A stretch of DNA of 43,442 bases. It comes from Desulfuromonadales bacterium (GTDB lineage Bacteria > Desulfobacterota > Desulfuromonadia > Desulfuromonadales > BM103). The notes beneath the pieces are model-generated. The model ran no database searches. It saw only the letters and a program-made list of their open reading frames with translations, and was not told where the DNA came from. Where the stretch lies: positions 1-43,442 of the forward strand of contig JAQYVZ010000027.1 in assembly GCA_030145205.1 (NCBI GenBank), written 5' to 3'. Within the stretch, counting starts at the first letter, position 1; the number at the start of each line of letters is the position of its first letter. This document shows, in pieces, positions 34,342 to 43,386 of this stretch. A program made the translations under genes and the position numbers.

Positions 34342-36759
34342 GTGAACCGTTTCAGACAGACCATACAACAGCGGGTCCTGATCCTTGACGGAGCGATGGG
34401 AACCATGCTGCAAGAGCGCGGTCTTGCTCCCGGCGGTTGCCCGGAGGAGATGAATCTGCAGCACCCGGAGGTGGTGACCGGCATTCATCGCGAATATGTT
34501 GAGGCGGGTGCCGATATCGTTGAGACCAACACTTTTGGTGGTTCCCGCGCCAAACTGGCGCATTACGGTCTGGAGGATCGGGTCGTCGAAATCAACCGTA
34601 AAGCGGTGGAGCTGGCGCGGCAGGCGTGCACGCCGGAGACCTTTGTCGCCGGATCGGTCGGCCCGACCGGGCGTTTTCTCGAGCCGGTCGGCGACGCCAG
34701 CTTCGACGAAATGGTCGAAATCTTTGCCGAGCAGATTGCCGCGCTGGCTGATGCCGGCGCCGATCTGATCAATTTCGAGACTTTTCTGGATATTCGGGAG
34801 CTGCGGGCCGGGGTGATCGCTTGCCACGATGTCTGCGACCTGCCGATCATCGCCCAGATGACCTTCGACGATGCCGGACGGACCGTGCTGGGAACGCCTC
34901 CCGAAGCGGCCGCCGTGACGTTGGACGCGTTGCAGGTCGATGTCCTTGGTTCGAATTGCGGTTTGGGCATTGACGGTATTTTCTCGATCCTGCAGGCGAT
35001 GCGCACGGTTTCATCGAAACCGCTGATTGCCCAGGCCAATGCCGGTTTGCCGGTGCTGCAAGATGGCGAGACCGTGTTCCCCGGCACCCCGGAGGAGATG
35101 ACCGCTTATCACAGCCGCCTGCTCGAGATGGGCGCGCGGGTGATCGGCGGCTGCTGCGGCACCACCCCGCAACACATCCGGGTCATGCGCCAGGCTTTGG
35201 CCGGGCTGGATGCCAGCTGGACGCCGCCGCCGCGCCGCGGGGCTTTGTCGAGCCGCGCCGCCTGCGTGGAGATTGGCGGTGCCGCGTCCTGCGCCCTGAT
35301 CGGCGAACGCATCAACCCGACCGGCAAAAAAGGCTACAGCGAAGAGCTGCGTTCCGGCAAGACCGCATATATCCGCAAGGAGGCCCGCGAGCAGGTTGCG
35401 GCCGGCGCCGATCTGCTCGACCTGAACTGCGGGCTGCCCGGCATTGACGAGGCGCAGGCCCTGGAACGGGCCGTGTTCGCGGCCAGCGGTGCGGTGACGA
35501 CGCCCCTGGTGCTGGATACCTCCGACCCGGTCGCCCTGGAGCGCGGGCTGAAGGCGGCCGATGGCAAGGTGCTGATCAACTCGGTGACGGGAGAAGCGCG
35601 CAGCCTGGAACGGGTTCTGCCCCTGGCGCATCGCTATGGTGCGGCGGTCATCGGCCTGACCTTGGATGAGAAGGGGATCCCGGAAACCGCGGAAGGCCGG
35701 CTGGAAATCGCCCGGCGGATTCGTGACGCTGCCCGCGCTGTCGGCCTGCCCGACCAGGACTTGGTTATCGACTGTCTGACCCTGACCGTCTCGGCTGAAC
35801 AGAAGCGGGCCCTGGAGACTTTGCGGGCGCTGCGTCTGGTGCGCGATGAGCTTGGCCTGGCAACCGCCCTGGGGGTCAGCAACATCTCCTTCGGCCTGCC
35901 GGCGCGACCGGTGTTGTCTGCGGCGTTTTTCGCCATGGCACTCGAGGCGGGGCTGAAGGCGGCGATCATCAACCCGAAAGATGTTCGGATGATGGATGCC
36001 TTTCGGGCTGCACGCGTCCTGCTCTGCCAGGATGTACGGGCAGAAGAATATATCGCGCATTATGCTGAGCACGCCCAGATTGACTCCGCGGCAGCCGCAC
36101 CTGTTCAGGAAGAGGCGGATGTTTTTCAGCGGCTTGCTACCGCGATTATTGCCGGGGACCTCGATGGCATCGTGTCGTTGGTCGATGAAGCCCTGCGGGA
36201 GGGCGTGCCGGCGATGCAGATCAGTAACGATGGCCTGCTGCCCGGCCTGGAAGAGGTTGGTCGGCGGTTTGCCGACAACCGGATTTTCCTGCCGCAGGTG
36301 ATGCAGTCGGCGGAGACCATGCAGGCGGCTTTTGCGCATCTGAAGGAAATGCTGGGGGGACAGAGCGGTCCGTCTCTCGGCAAGATTCTGATGGCGACGG
36401 TCGAAGGCGATATCCACGATATCGGTAAGAATATCTTGTGCACCCTTCTGGAAAACCACGGTTTCGAGGTGATTGACCTGGGGAAAAATGTGCCGGCCGC
36501 AAAGATTCTCGAGGTCGCCCTCGAACAAAAGGTGGATGCCGTTGGGTTGTCGGCCCTGATGACGACGACCCTGCACCAGATGGATATCACTCTCGGCCAA
36601 CTGCGTGAGGCGGGCATCAAGGTGTTCACCATGGTCGGTGGGGCGGTGGTCACCCAGGAATACGCCGACAGCATCGGTGCGGATGTCTATGCCGCCGATG
36701 CCATGGAGGCGGTCGCGAAAGTGAAGCAGATCCTGGGTTCAACCGCTAAAACGCAGTGA
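34342..36759 (+). CDS. metH: B12-dependent methionine synthase lacking the C-terminal reactivation domain
   Basis: An 805-aa protein. The homocysteine domain (1-300) has the zinc ligands C206, C271 and C272 (GGCCGT). The pterin-binding domain (about 310-570) has GERINPTGKKG and DLNCGLPG. The B12 cap (about 590-670) precedes the cobalamin domain (680-800) with the DxHxxG motif, H692 in GDIHDIGKN. E. coli MetH is about 1,230 aa because of a C-terminal S-adenosylmethionine reactivation domain; none is present here and the chain simply ends. Reactivation must use a separate protein or be unnecessary in strict anaerobes. The GTG start follows AGGAG by 8 bp. An alternative is another corrinoid methyltransferase, but the domain order favours methionine synthase. 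Confidence 0.92.
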   Translation: MNRFRQTIQQRVLILDGAMGTMLQERGLAPGGCPEEMNLQHPEVVTGIHREYVEAGADIVETNTFGGSRAKLAHYGLEDRVVEINRKAVELARQACTPETFVAGSVGPTGRFLEPVGDASFDEMVEIFAEQIAALADAGADLINFETFLDIRELRAGVIACHDVCDLPIIAQMTFDDAGRTVLGTPPEAAAVTLDALQVDVLGSNCGLGIDGIFSILQAMRTVSSKPLIAQANAGLPVLQDGETVFPGTPEEMTAYHSRLLEMGARVIGGCCGTTPQHIRVMRQALAGLDASWTPPPRRGALSSRAACVEIGGAASCALIGERINPTGKKGYSEELRSGKTAYIRKEAREQVAAGADLLDLNCGLPGIDEAQALERAVFAASGAVTTPLVLDTSDPVALERGLKAADGKVLINSVTGEARSLERVLPLAHRYGAAVIGLTLDEKGIPETAEGRLEIARRIRDAARAVGLPDQDLVIDCLTLTVSAEQKRALETLRALRLVRDELGLATALGVSNISFGLPARPVLSAAFFAMALEAGLKAAIINPKDVRMMDAFRAARVLLCQDVRAEEYIAHYAEHAQIDSAAAAPVQEEADVFQRLATAIIAGDLDGIVSLVDEALREGVPAMQISNDGLLPGLEEVGRRFADNRIFLPQVMQSAETMQAAFAHLKEMLGGQSGPSLGKILMATVEGDIHDIGKNILCTLLENHGFEVIDLGKNVPAAKILEVALEQKVDAVGLSALMTTTLHQMDITLGQLREAGIKVFTMVGGAVVTQEYADSIGADVYAADAMEAVAKVKQILGSTAKTQ

Positions 36760-36822
36760 GCACCCCTTGTCTGGAAGCCTGGGTTGTGCAACAATCTTTC
36801 TTGGAGTGTGAGGAAGAGGAAC

Positions 36823-37377
36823 ATGGTCGTAGGATTTAACCACAATTTTCAATACAAGAGCGTGACCTACCATATCCAGACGGAAGATGGCGGGTTGGGC
36901 AGTCCGAACATTATCACCCTGCTGTATCATGGCGGGACGATTCTGGCGTCGCGTAAAACCTCCTATGCCGACATCACCAAGGCCGACCAGCTGGAAAAGG
37001 TGGTCGAGGACCTGATGAAAGAACAGCATAAGGGAATGTTGCGCAGCCTCAAGAATGGTGAGTTTGATGATGTGATCGCCCGTTACCAAGCCAGAACCGG
37101 AAAAAAGGCCGCCCCTGCCGAAGCGCCTGCCCCCAAAGCAGCCGTCCCCGAAACTCCTGTTGATCCGGCCAAGGTTGAAACTGAGCCGGTCGAGGCGACC
37201 CGGTCGCCCCGGGAAACAGCGGTACTCGCGCCGAAACAGGCGGCACCGCAACCGAAGCAGGCAGCACCGCAACCGAAGCAGGCAGCACCGCAACCGAAGC
37301 CGGTGGCGAAGAGCCCCTCGGTCGCAGCGAGCCTGGATGAAATTGTGCTGTCCTACCTGATGGGTGATGAAAAGTAA
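36823..37377 (+). CDS. Conserved hypothetical protein with Pro/Gln/Lys-rich tail
   Basis: A 184-aa protein. The N-terminal 85 residues (MVVGFNHNFQYKSVTYHIQT ... EVVEDLMKEQHKGMLRSLK) form a conserved domain known from delta-proteobacterial hypothetical proteins. A proline/alanine/lysine-rich linker follows, including three PKQAAPQ repeats, and then a short conserved end (SLDEIVLSYLMGDEK). There is no signal peptide. AGGAAGAGGAAC precedes the ATG. The next gene starts inside its 3' end. No function can be assigned. Confidence 0.82.
   Translation: MVVGFNHNFQYKSVTYHIQTEDGGLGSPNIITLLYHGGTILASRKTSYADITKADQLEKVVEDLMKEQHKGMLRSLKNGEFDDVIARYQARTGKKAAPAEAPAPKAAVPETPVDPAKVETEPVEATRSPRETAVLAPKQAAPQPKQAAPQPKQAAPQPKPVAKSPSVAASLDEIVLSYLMGDEK
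37231..37293 (+). repeat. Three in-frame 21-bp tandem repeats (PKQAAPQ)
   Basis: Units at 37231-37251, 37252-37272 and 37273-37293. The second and third are identical and the first differs at two bases, so the array is recent compared with the 42-bp array at 20061. Confidence 0.9.
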
Positions 37378-37909
37378 ACGGCCGGGTTATGTGTTCTGCC
37401 GCCGCCGGGAGTCTCAGCGCGGCGCAGCGCTGCTGCTGGTCCTGGTGGCTGTGACGATTCTCGGCCTGGCAACCGGGATCGCCGGGCAGAGCTGGCGCAG
37501 CCTGGTACAGCGCTCCAAAGAAGCCGACCTGCTCTGGTGTGGCGCGCAGTATCGACAGGCTATTGAAGGCTATTATCATGTCAAGCAGGGCCCCAAAAAC
37601 AGGTACCCTGCCAAGCTGGAAGACCTGCTGAAGGATCCACGTTTTCCGCAGCCGGTCCGCCACTTGCGGCGCTTGTACAAAGACCCGATGACCGGGGAGG
37701 ACTGGGAAATCATCAAGTCCCCGGAAGGAGGTATTGCCGGGGTTCGCAGCAGCAGCACCCTGAAGCCTTTTCGGCAGGACGGTTTCCCGAAGGAAGAGGA
37801 AGCCTTCGCCAAGAAGGACAGCTACCGGGAGTGGGAGTTCGTTTACCAGCCCGGACGGACGACATCGAAAACGGTCAAGTCGTCGACTTCTGCAGCATCG
37901 TCTCAATAA
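37367..37909 (+). CDS. Type II secretion pseudopilin-like protein
   Basis: A 180-aa protein with a type IV pilin-like N-terminus: a basic leader (SKRPGYVFCRRRESQRG), then a hydrophobic helix (AALLLVLVAVTILGLATGI). The processing site lacks the usual glutamate at position 5, so it is a divergent, minor-pseudopilin-like member. A soluble domain follows with LEDLLKDPRFPQPVRHLRRL and DPMTGEDWEI, typical of GspG/PulG relatives in Geobacter. It overlaps the end of the previous gene by 11 bases. A GTG one codon upstream is also possible. No other secretion gene is nearby. Confidence 0.72.
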   Translation: MKSKRPGYVFCRRRESQRGAALLLVLVAVTILGLATGIAGQSWRSLVQRSKEADLLWCGAQYRQAIEGYYHVKQGPKNRYPAKLEDLLKDPRFPQPVRHLRRLYKDPMTGEDWEIIKSPEGGIAGVRSSSTLKPFRQDGFPKEEEAFAKKDSYREWEFVYQPGRTTSKTVKSSTSAASSQ

Positions 37910-37935
37910 TCGTAGTCGCATCCAGAGGTTCGCCC

Positions 37936-39423
37936 TTGTTCTACAGCAGCCTGATCGGTCGCATCATCGTCTTCTCCTTCCTGTTGTTTTCCTTTGCAAT
38001 CGGTGCGGTGTCCTTTGTACACATCCACCGTGAACATCAGCATATCACCAGCTCCAGCCAGTCCGCTGCTGACCTGATGCTGTCGGTGGTCGAGCGGTCG
38101 ATTGTCGGTGCCATGAGCATCGGCAAAAGCCAGGAAGTCCAGAAGATCTTTGAAGAGGTTGTGCATGATCCTCTGTTGATCGGGGTGCGCATTTTTCATC
38201 CCAATGGCCGGATTCTCAACTCGGCGGCTCCGGCGGAAATCGGGCAGATGGTGAACGCCTACGATCTGGAGGCCTTCCGCCAGGGAGAAGTGCATACGAC
38301 ATTTGCCGGACCGGATGGTGAGGTCCTTGGTGTCGTCAGGCCGATCTATTTTGAAGAGCGTTGTCTCGGTTGCCACGACCCGGCTGAAAAAGTCATTGGG
38401 GTGCTCAACGTCGATTATTCACTGGCCGCAATGAATGATCAGATGATCGATTCGTCGCAGTTTTTCATCCTGTCGATGCTGGTCATGATCGTTCTTCTGA
38501 CCGGTGGTATCTCGTTGATCGTGCACCGCTTTGTCTGCCATCCGATCAGTTTGATCACCGAAAAGATGGCCCAGGTGGAGTCGGGCGATCTGACGACCCG
38601 CTTCGAGACCCGTCGGACTGACGAGATCGGGAGCCTGATGGTCAGCTTCAACTCGATGGTCGAGCGTCAGCAGTTGGCCAACGAGGAGCTCAATAGCTGG
38701 CATCAGCAGCAGATGGAGCGGGTGGATCGTTTGGCTTCTGTCGGCGAGATGTCGGCGGGCATCGCCCACGAGATCAAGAATCCGTTGGCCGCGATCAGCG
38801 GTGCCATTACCGTGCTGGCCTTGGACTTTACAGACGAAGACCCCCGCCGTGAGGTGGTCAGCAAGGTGCTTGAACAGATTGCGCGGCTCGATAAGGCCGC
38901 CACCGACTTGCTTTATTTCGGCAAGCCGGGTGACCCGGCATTCGACCTGGTCGATGCGAACGAACTCCTTAAAAAAACTCTGTTTTTTGTGGCTCAGCAT
39001 CCCGAAGCGAGCAATGTTCACCAGGTCAAAGAGTTCACCCGCAACCTGCCCCCGGTCTGGGTGGACGAAAAACAGTTGCAACAGGTCTTTTTTAACGTCA
39101 TCATTAATGCTATCCAGGCGATGACAAAAGGCGGGACCCTGTTGTTGCAGACCGAATTGAGCAGCCAGGGCGACAAAGAGTATGTCAAAGTGCTGGTGGG
39201 TGACAGCGGTCCCGGTATTCCGGAGAAGACGCTGCAGAAAATATTCACACCTTTCTTTACCACCAAAAACCAAGGCACCGGCCTTGGCCTGGCGATCTGT
39301 CGCCAGTTGATGGAGCAACAGGGCGGAACCATCGAGATTACGAGTCGCAGCGGCGACGGCACGCGGGTGACCCTTACCCTGCCGGTTCGACCGTTGACCA
39401 ATTTTGAACAGAAGGGGAATTAG
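37936..39423 (+). CDS. Sensor histidine kinase with heme c-binding periplasmic sensor
   Basis: A 495-aa kinase. A first helix (residues 7-28), then a periplasmic domain (about 30-172) with a c-type heme motif CLGCH (C143-H147) in a PAS-like fold, a second helix (about 176-199), HAMP (200-252), then the kinase core: phospho-accepting H278 in AGIAHEIKNPL and ATP-binding motifs (VIINAIQAM, GDSGPGIPE, GTGLGLAICR). Heme sensor domains of this kind occur in Geobacter and detect redox or gas ligands. No good ATG/GTG start exists; the TTG at 37936 follows AGAGG by 7 bp and is preferred. A longer frame (37831) would overlap the previous gene. Its stop is 2 bp from the regulator gene. Confidence 0.9.
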   Translation: MFYSSLIGRIIVFSFLLFSFAIGAVSFVHIHREHQHITSSSQSAADLMLSVVERSIVGAMSIGKSQEVQKIFEEVVHDPLLIGVRIFHPNGRILNSAAPAEIGQMVNAYDLEAFRQGEVHTTFAGPDGEVLGVVRPIYFEERCLGCHDPAEKVIGVLNVDYSLAAMNDQMIDSSQFFILSMLVMIVLLTGGISLIVHRFVCHPISLITEKMAQVESGDLTTRFETRRTDEIGSLMVSFNSMVERQQLANEELNSWHQQQMERVDRLASVGEMSAGIAHEIKNPLAAISGAITVLALDFTDEDPRREVVSKVLEQIARLDKAATDLLYFGKPGDPAFDLVDANELLKKTLFFVAQHPEASNVHQVKEFTRNLPPVWVDEKQLQQVFFNVIINAIQAMTKGGTLLLQTELSSQGDKEYVKVLVGDSGPGIPEKTLQKIFTPFFTTKNQGTGLGLAICRQLMEQQGGTIEITSRSGDGTRVTLTLPVRPLTNFEQKGN

Positions 39424-39425
39424 TC

Positions 39426-40799
39426 GTGCGTAAGCCGAAAATACTGGTTGTCGATGATGAACATCTGATCCGCTGGTCGCTGGAGCAGTCCCTGCTCAAG
39501 CAGGGCTACGATGTGGTGACTGCGGCCAGTGGGGAAGACGCACTACGGATGGTGCAGGAGGATGCTCCTGAACTGATCCTACTCGATATTCAGCTGCCGG
39601 GGCTGGACGGCCTCGAAGTGCTGGAGCGGGTCAAGGATATCGACGAAGATATCCTGGTGATCATGGTCACCGCCCTGGGTGTGCTGGAGACGGCGGTCAA
39701 GGCGATGCGCATGGGTGCCTACGATTACATCAACAAGCCGTTCAACCTGGACGAACTGTCGATCATCATCAAGAAGGCTCTGGAAACCAAGGAGCTGCGC
39801 AAGGAAGTTGCCCACCTGCGTTCCACCCAGTCGAGCAAGTACGGTATCGATAAAATTATCGGTGGCAGTTCGCACATGCATCAGGTCCTGGAAATGGTAC
39901 GCAAGGTCGCCCAGAGTGATGCGAGCACCGTCCTGATCCAGGGCGAGAGCGGCACCGGCAAGGAGCTGATCGCGCGCGCCATCCATTTCGAAAGTTCCCG
40001 TGCCGACAAGCCGTTCATGGCGATTAACTGTGCCGCCATGCCGGAGACCCTGCTCGAGAGCGAATTGATGGGCCACGAGAAGGGCGCGTTCACCGACGCC
40101 AAGTCTCAGAAAAAAGGCCTGTTCGAAATCGCCGATGGCGGCACCCTGTTCCTCGATGAGATCGGCGATATGGATGTCGGTATGCAGGCCAAGCTGCTGC
40201 GGGTGCTCGAAGAGCGCACCTTCCGGCGGATCGGCGGCACCAAGGAGATCCCGGTCGACGTGCGGATCGTTTCGGCGACCAACCAGGAGCTGCTCCAGAA
40301 GATTGAGGAAAAGAGCTTCCGGAACGACCTCTACTACCGCCTCCAGGTCATCCCGATTTACCTGCCGCCCTTGCGTGAGCGTCCTGAAGATATCACGCCG
40401 CTGGTCGATTTCTTCATCGGGCACTATAACCGCGAGTTCGGCAAGAGCGTCAAAGGCGTTTCGAAGATGGCCAGCAAATTCCTGCTGGAATACGAATGGC
40501 CGGGCAACGTCCGTGAGCTGCGCAATATCATCGAGCGGGCGATCATCCTCGAGAGCGAAGAAACGCTGATGCTGGAACATCTGCCGAACGAATTGGTCTC
40601 ACGGGCTGGCGGCACCAGCTCCGGGCCGATGAGCCTGCGGATTCCGCCGGAAGGGGTTGATATCGAAGATATTGAACGAGAGCTGATCCGGCAGTCGCTG
40701 GAGATTGCTGAAGGCAACCAGTCGAAGGCCGCCAAGAAGCTGAACCTGGGGATCGATGCTTTCCGCTACCGGATGAAGAAGTTCGGGTTTTTGACCTGA
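39426..40799 (+). CDS. NtrC-family sigma-54-dependent response regulator
   Basis: A 457-aa regulator starting at GTG. Receiver domain (1-125) with phospho-acceptor D54 and acid pair D10-D11. AAA+ domain (about 140-370) with Walker A GESGTGKE (173-180), the sigma-54 contact GAFTDA (220-225), Walker B LFLDEIGD and the arginine finger region [13 protein letters not shown] Fis-type helix-turn-helix closes it ([20 protein letters not shown]). It would respond to the adjacent heme kinase and activate sigma-54 promoters. I looked for a GGCAC-N5-TTGC[AT] promoter in the window and did not see a convincing one, so its targets are elsewhere or unproven. A hairpin terminator follows. Confidence 0.95.
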   Translation: MRKPKILVVDDEHLIRWSLEQSLLKQGYDVVTAASGEDALRMVQEDAPELILLDIQLPGLDGLEVLERVKDIDEDILVIMVTALGVLETAVKAMRMGAYDYINKPFNLDELSIIIKKALETKELRKEVAHLRSTQSSKYGIDKIIGGSSHMHQVLEMVRKVAQSDASTVLIQGESGTGKELIARAIHFESSRADKPFMAINCAAMPETLLESELMGHEKGAFTDAKSQKKGLFEIADGGTLFLDEIGDMDVGMQAKLLRVLEERTFRRIGGTKEIPVDVRIVSATNQELLQKIEEKSFRNDLYYRLQVIPIYLPPLRERPEDITPLVDFFIGHYNREFGKSVKGVSKMASKFLLEYEWPGNVRELRNIIERAIILESEETLMLEHLPNELVSRAGGTSSGPMSLRIPPEGVDIEDIERELIRQSLEIAEGNQSKAAKKLNLGIDAFRYRMKKFGFLT

Positions 40800-40821
40800 T
40801 CCGGCAAGACATAAATGAGAT

Positions 40822-40863
40822 GACAAAGGGGCTGTTCCGATTCTACGGAGCAGCCCCTTTGTC
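40822..40863. terminator. Bidirectional hairpin terminator
   Basis: GACAAAGGGGCTG (40822-40834) pairs with CAGCCCCTTTGTC (40851-40863), with an extra CCG/CGG pair inside. It ends the regulator transcript; on the minus strand it could end ftsH read-through. Confidence 0.8.
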
Positions 40864-40890
40864 TTACTACTGAACTCTCCCTGGGAGGTA

Positions 40891-40960
40891 CTCCCTCTCC
40901 CTTGACGGACCCACAGGGCCTAAAGGAGAGGGCTGGGGTGAGGGTGGCTACTGTATGAAT
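40891..40960. repeat. Dispersed 70-bp repeat, copy 1 (downstream of ftsH)
   Basis: A 56-base core (40891-40946) matches 43040-43095 with one difference (C/T at 40933); after six unlike bases GTATGAAT (40953-40960) matches again at the same spacing. The core holds CCCTCTCC/GGAGAGGG arms that can form a hairpin. The repeat runs right up to the ftsH stop codon. Confidence 0.92.
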
Positions 40961-42870
40961 CAGGTGTTCCCGAAATCCGGGCAGCCCTCTTCCGGAAGGA
41001 CCAGTTGGCGGCCGTCCATAAACGTCTTGAAGAGTTCCCTGTCGATAGTTTCCTCTTCAAGTAACTTTTTCGCAAGTGCCTCCAGGACATCATGGTTGGC
41101 AGCAACGACCCCCGCCGCGCACGTCTCGGCGGTCTGGACCATCTCCTTGATCTCCTGGTCGATGATCCAGGCCGTTCGCTCGCTGAAGGTTTTATCAGAG
41201 GCCAATTTCATGCCGAGAAAGGGATGTTCTTCGCCGCGCGAGTAACTGAGCGGGCCCAAGCGCTCGCTCATCCCCCATTGGCAGACCATTTTTTCAGCCA
41301 GGTCCATCACCTGCTTCAGGTCATTCTGCGCCCCCGTTGAGAACTCTCCGAAGAACTCCTTTTCGGCACATCTGCCACCGAGCATGACAACCATCCGACC
41401 CAGCAGGTAACTGAAGCGAAAATGATAACGATCGTCCTCCGGCAGCTGCTGAGTGACACCGAGCGCCTGCCCGCGCGGGATGACGGTGATTTTGTGGACG
41501 GGGTCGGCGCCCGGCAGGCAGTGCGCAACCAGGGCATGCCCGGCTTCATGAACCGCCGTGATCTTTCGTTCCTCGTCGGTCATGATCAACTGACGCTCCA
41601 TACCGAGGTATTGTCGGTCCTTGGCCTTTTCGAAGTGACGCATGGCGACCTGTTCGACATCTTCGCGGGCGGCAATCAGAGCCGCTTCGTTGACCATCCC
41701 CTGCAGATCGGCGCCGACCATGCCGGGAGTCCCCTTGGCAATCACTTCAAGTGCGACATCATCGGCCAGGGGCATGTTCCGCGTGTGCACTTCGAGAATC
41801 GCGCCCCGGTCCCGCCAGTCAGGCCGTTCAATGACCACCTGCCGGTCGAAACGCCCCGGCCGGAGCAGGGCTGTATCGAGTACATCCGGACGGTTGGTCG
41901 CGGCCAACACGATCACCTCGTCATGCGGGGTAAAGCCATCCAGTTCCGAAAGTAGCTGGTTCAGGGTTTGTTCACGCTCATCATGACCGCCCCCCAGGCC
42001 GGTCCCGCGGGCGCGACCAACTGCATCCAGCTCATCGACGAAGATGATGCTGGGCGCGTTCTTTTTCGCGTTTTCAAACAGGTCACGCACCCGGCTGGCT
42101 CCAACACCGACAAACATCTCGATAAACTGCGAAGCTGAGATGCTGAAAAAAGGCACTTCGGCCTCACCCGCCACAGCCCGTGCCATCAAGGTCTTACCGG
42201 TCCCTGGAGGGCCGACCAGTAAAAAGCCCCGGGGGACCTTCCCACCAAGCTTTGTGAATTTCAGGGGCTCCCTCAGGTAAATGATGATCTCCTGGAGTTC
42301 CTGCTTGGCCTCGCGCAGGCCGGCGACATCCTCAAAAGTCACCCGGGATTGTTGCTGGGAATAAAGCTGGGCACCTGATTTTTTGAACTTGGTAAGCAGA
42401 CCGCCACCCATCCCGCCCTGCTGACGCATCTTGCTCATGAAATACACCCAGACACCGACGATCAGTACCCATGGCAACAGGGCGATCAGAAATTTTTCCA
42501 GCAATGAGGGTTCTGCCGCCCGCCTGGCTTCGACCAGAACCTCGTGCTGCTGCAACTGGGCAAGCAGCTCGGGGTCTTCAACCGGCGGCAGCGTCGTCCG
42601 GAAACGGGAGAAAAGCAGCTCCTCTCCAGGTCGGGGGTTCAACAGCTGGTTCGCTGGCAACGAAACGCCGTCCACGAAATGCCCGCTCAGTTCGTCGCCC
42701 TGCATCACCACAGTTGCAACCTGATCGCTTTCGAGCTTCTCCTTGAAGACACTGTAGGCGATTTCAGCGACCGGCTCGGGTGGTTCCGCTGGGAAAATAA
42801 GTAAAAAAATGATGTTGGTCCCCAGAATGAGGACAATGAAAAGCAGGAATCTGTACCAAGGGTTTTTCAT
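40960..42870 (-). CDS. ftsH: ATP-dependent zinc metalloprotease FtsH
   Basis: A 636-aa membrane protease. Two N-terminal helices (about residues 7-27 and 126-145) flank a periplasmic domain. The AAA+ domain has Walker A GPPGTGKT (220-227), Walker [11 protein letters not shown] (274-283) and the second region of homology [20 protein letters not shown]. The protease domain has the zinc motif HEAGH (441-445) and the downstream acidic ligand in AQNDLKQV. The C-terminal coiled region is normal. The gene stands alone, flanked by two near-identical repeats. The N-terminal periplasmic part looks divergent from typical FtsH, so this may be one of two paralogues in the genome; that is inference. Confidence 0.95.
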   Translation of the reverse strand: MKNPWYRFLLFIVLILGTNIIFLLIFPAEPPEPVAEIAYSVFKEKLESDQVATVVMQGDELSGHFVDGVSLPANQLLNPRPGEELLFSRFRTTLPPVEDPELLAQLQQHEVLVEARRAAEPSLLEKFLIALLPWVLIVGVWVYFMSKMRQQGGMGGGLLTKFKKSGAQLYSQQQSRVTFEDVAGLREAKQELQEIIIYLREPLKFTKLGGKVPRGFLLVGPPGTGKTLMARAVAGEAEVPFFSISASQFIEMFVGVGASRVRDLFENAKKNAPSIIFVDELDAVGRARGTGLGGGHDEREQTLNQLLSELDGFTPHDEVIVLAATNRPDVLDTALLRPGRFDRQVVIERPDWRDRGAILEVHTRNMPLADDVALEVIAKGTPGMVGADLQGMVNEAALIAAREDVEQVAMRHFEKAKDRQYLGMERQLIMTDEERKITAVHEAGHALVAHCLPGADPVHKITVIPRGQALGVTQQLPEDDRYHFRFSYLLGRMVVMLGGRCAEKEFFGEFSTGAQNDLKQVMDLAEKMVCQWGMSERLGPLSYSRGEEHPFLGMKLASDKTFSERTAWIIDQEIKEMVQTAETCAAGVVAANHDVLEALAKKLLEEETIDRELFKTFMDGRQLVLPEEGCPDFGNT

Positions 42871-43039
42871 GTTTGAGAGCTATCCGCGCCAAGGTTGATG
42901 TTCTGTCTCAGAAAAAACACCTTTCTTTCAGAGTACCAGAAAACTCGTATTCTGCTTTATCTGCGCGGATTACAGCGACACTCTTGCGGGACACTTCTGT
43001 GTAAGCCCCCGTAACAGTGTCCTCGTAACTTATGCGTGG

Positions 43040-43109
43040 CTCCCTCTCCCTTGACGGACCCACAGGGCCTAAAGGAGAGGGTTGGGGTGAGGGTGAACAA
43101 CGTATGAAT
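43040..43109. repeat. Dispersed 70-bp repeat, copy 2 (upstream of ftsH)
   Basis: Same orientation as copy 1. It lies 170 bp upstream of the ftsH start. Between the two (42871-43039) I see no gene; a GGACACT/AGTGTCC inverted pair (42989-42995 and 43016-43022) is the only other structure. The two repeats bracket ftsH as direct repeats about 2.15 kb apart. Confidence 0.92.
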
Positions 43110-43206
43110 GGTCCCTTTCTCGTTGCACTTTTCCTGACGGTTTCTTAGTCACTGCTACAACACGAAATAAGTAAGGTGTCCCCGGAACTCGCTTTTTTCA
43201 TCTAAC

Positions 43207-43385
43207 GGACCAAGCTAAGCGGGCTGGAGCTGGTCCTTTTCAAGTGTGTAGAAACCTTTACGCGAACCGCCGATGTATCAACCAGACCGCTTTAGTGATT
43301 TGATACTAGTGCAGGCCCCCTCCCAGATACCGGACCATCCGGTATCCTTTGAGAATCGGAAAACCTCAAAGAAAGGAGCCTGCAC
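43207..43385 (+). ncRNA. Structured left end of an IS110-family element, candidate bridge RNA
   Basis: Four hairpins lie in 180 bp before the transposase start. GGACC-A-AGCT pairs with AGCTGGTCC (43207-43216, 43228-43236). GTATCAA pairs with TTGATAC (43275-43281, 43300-43306). A three-way junction is closed by GTGCAGGC/GCCTGCAC (43309-43316, 43378-43385) and contains GATACCGG/CCGGTATC (43326-43333, 43339-43346) and CTTTGAG/CTCAAAG (43347-43353, 43365-43371). IS110-family elements are known to encode a bridge RNA in this position. The junction also covers the ribosome site, so it might limit transposase translation. The true element boundary is not visible. Confidence 0.5.
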
Positions 43386-43386
43386 C

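Noticed and set aside
35011-36600. A 529-aa open frame antisense to metH
   Set aside because: It lies entirely within metH, which has clear domains and motifs. The antisense product is rich in Gln, His and Arg, with no motif. High GC makes long shadow frames common.
38419-40580. Long minus-strand frames across the kinase and regulator genes
   Set aside because: The plus-strand products have complete kinase and NtrC motifs; the minus frames have none and no ribosome site.
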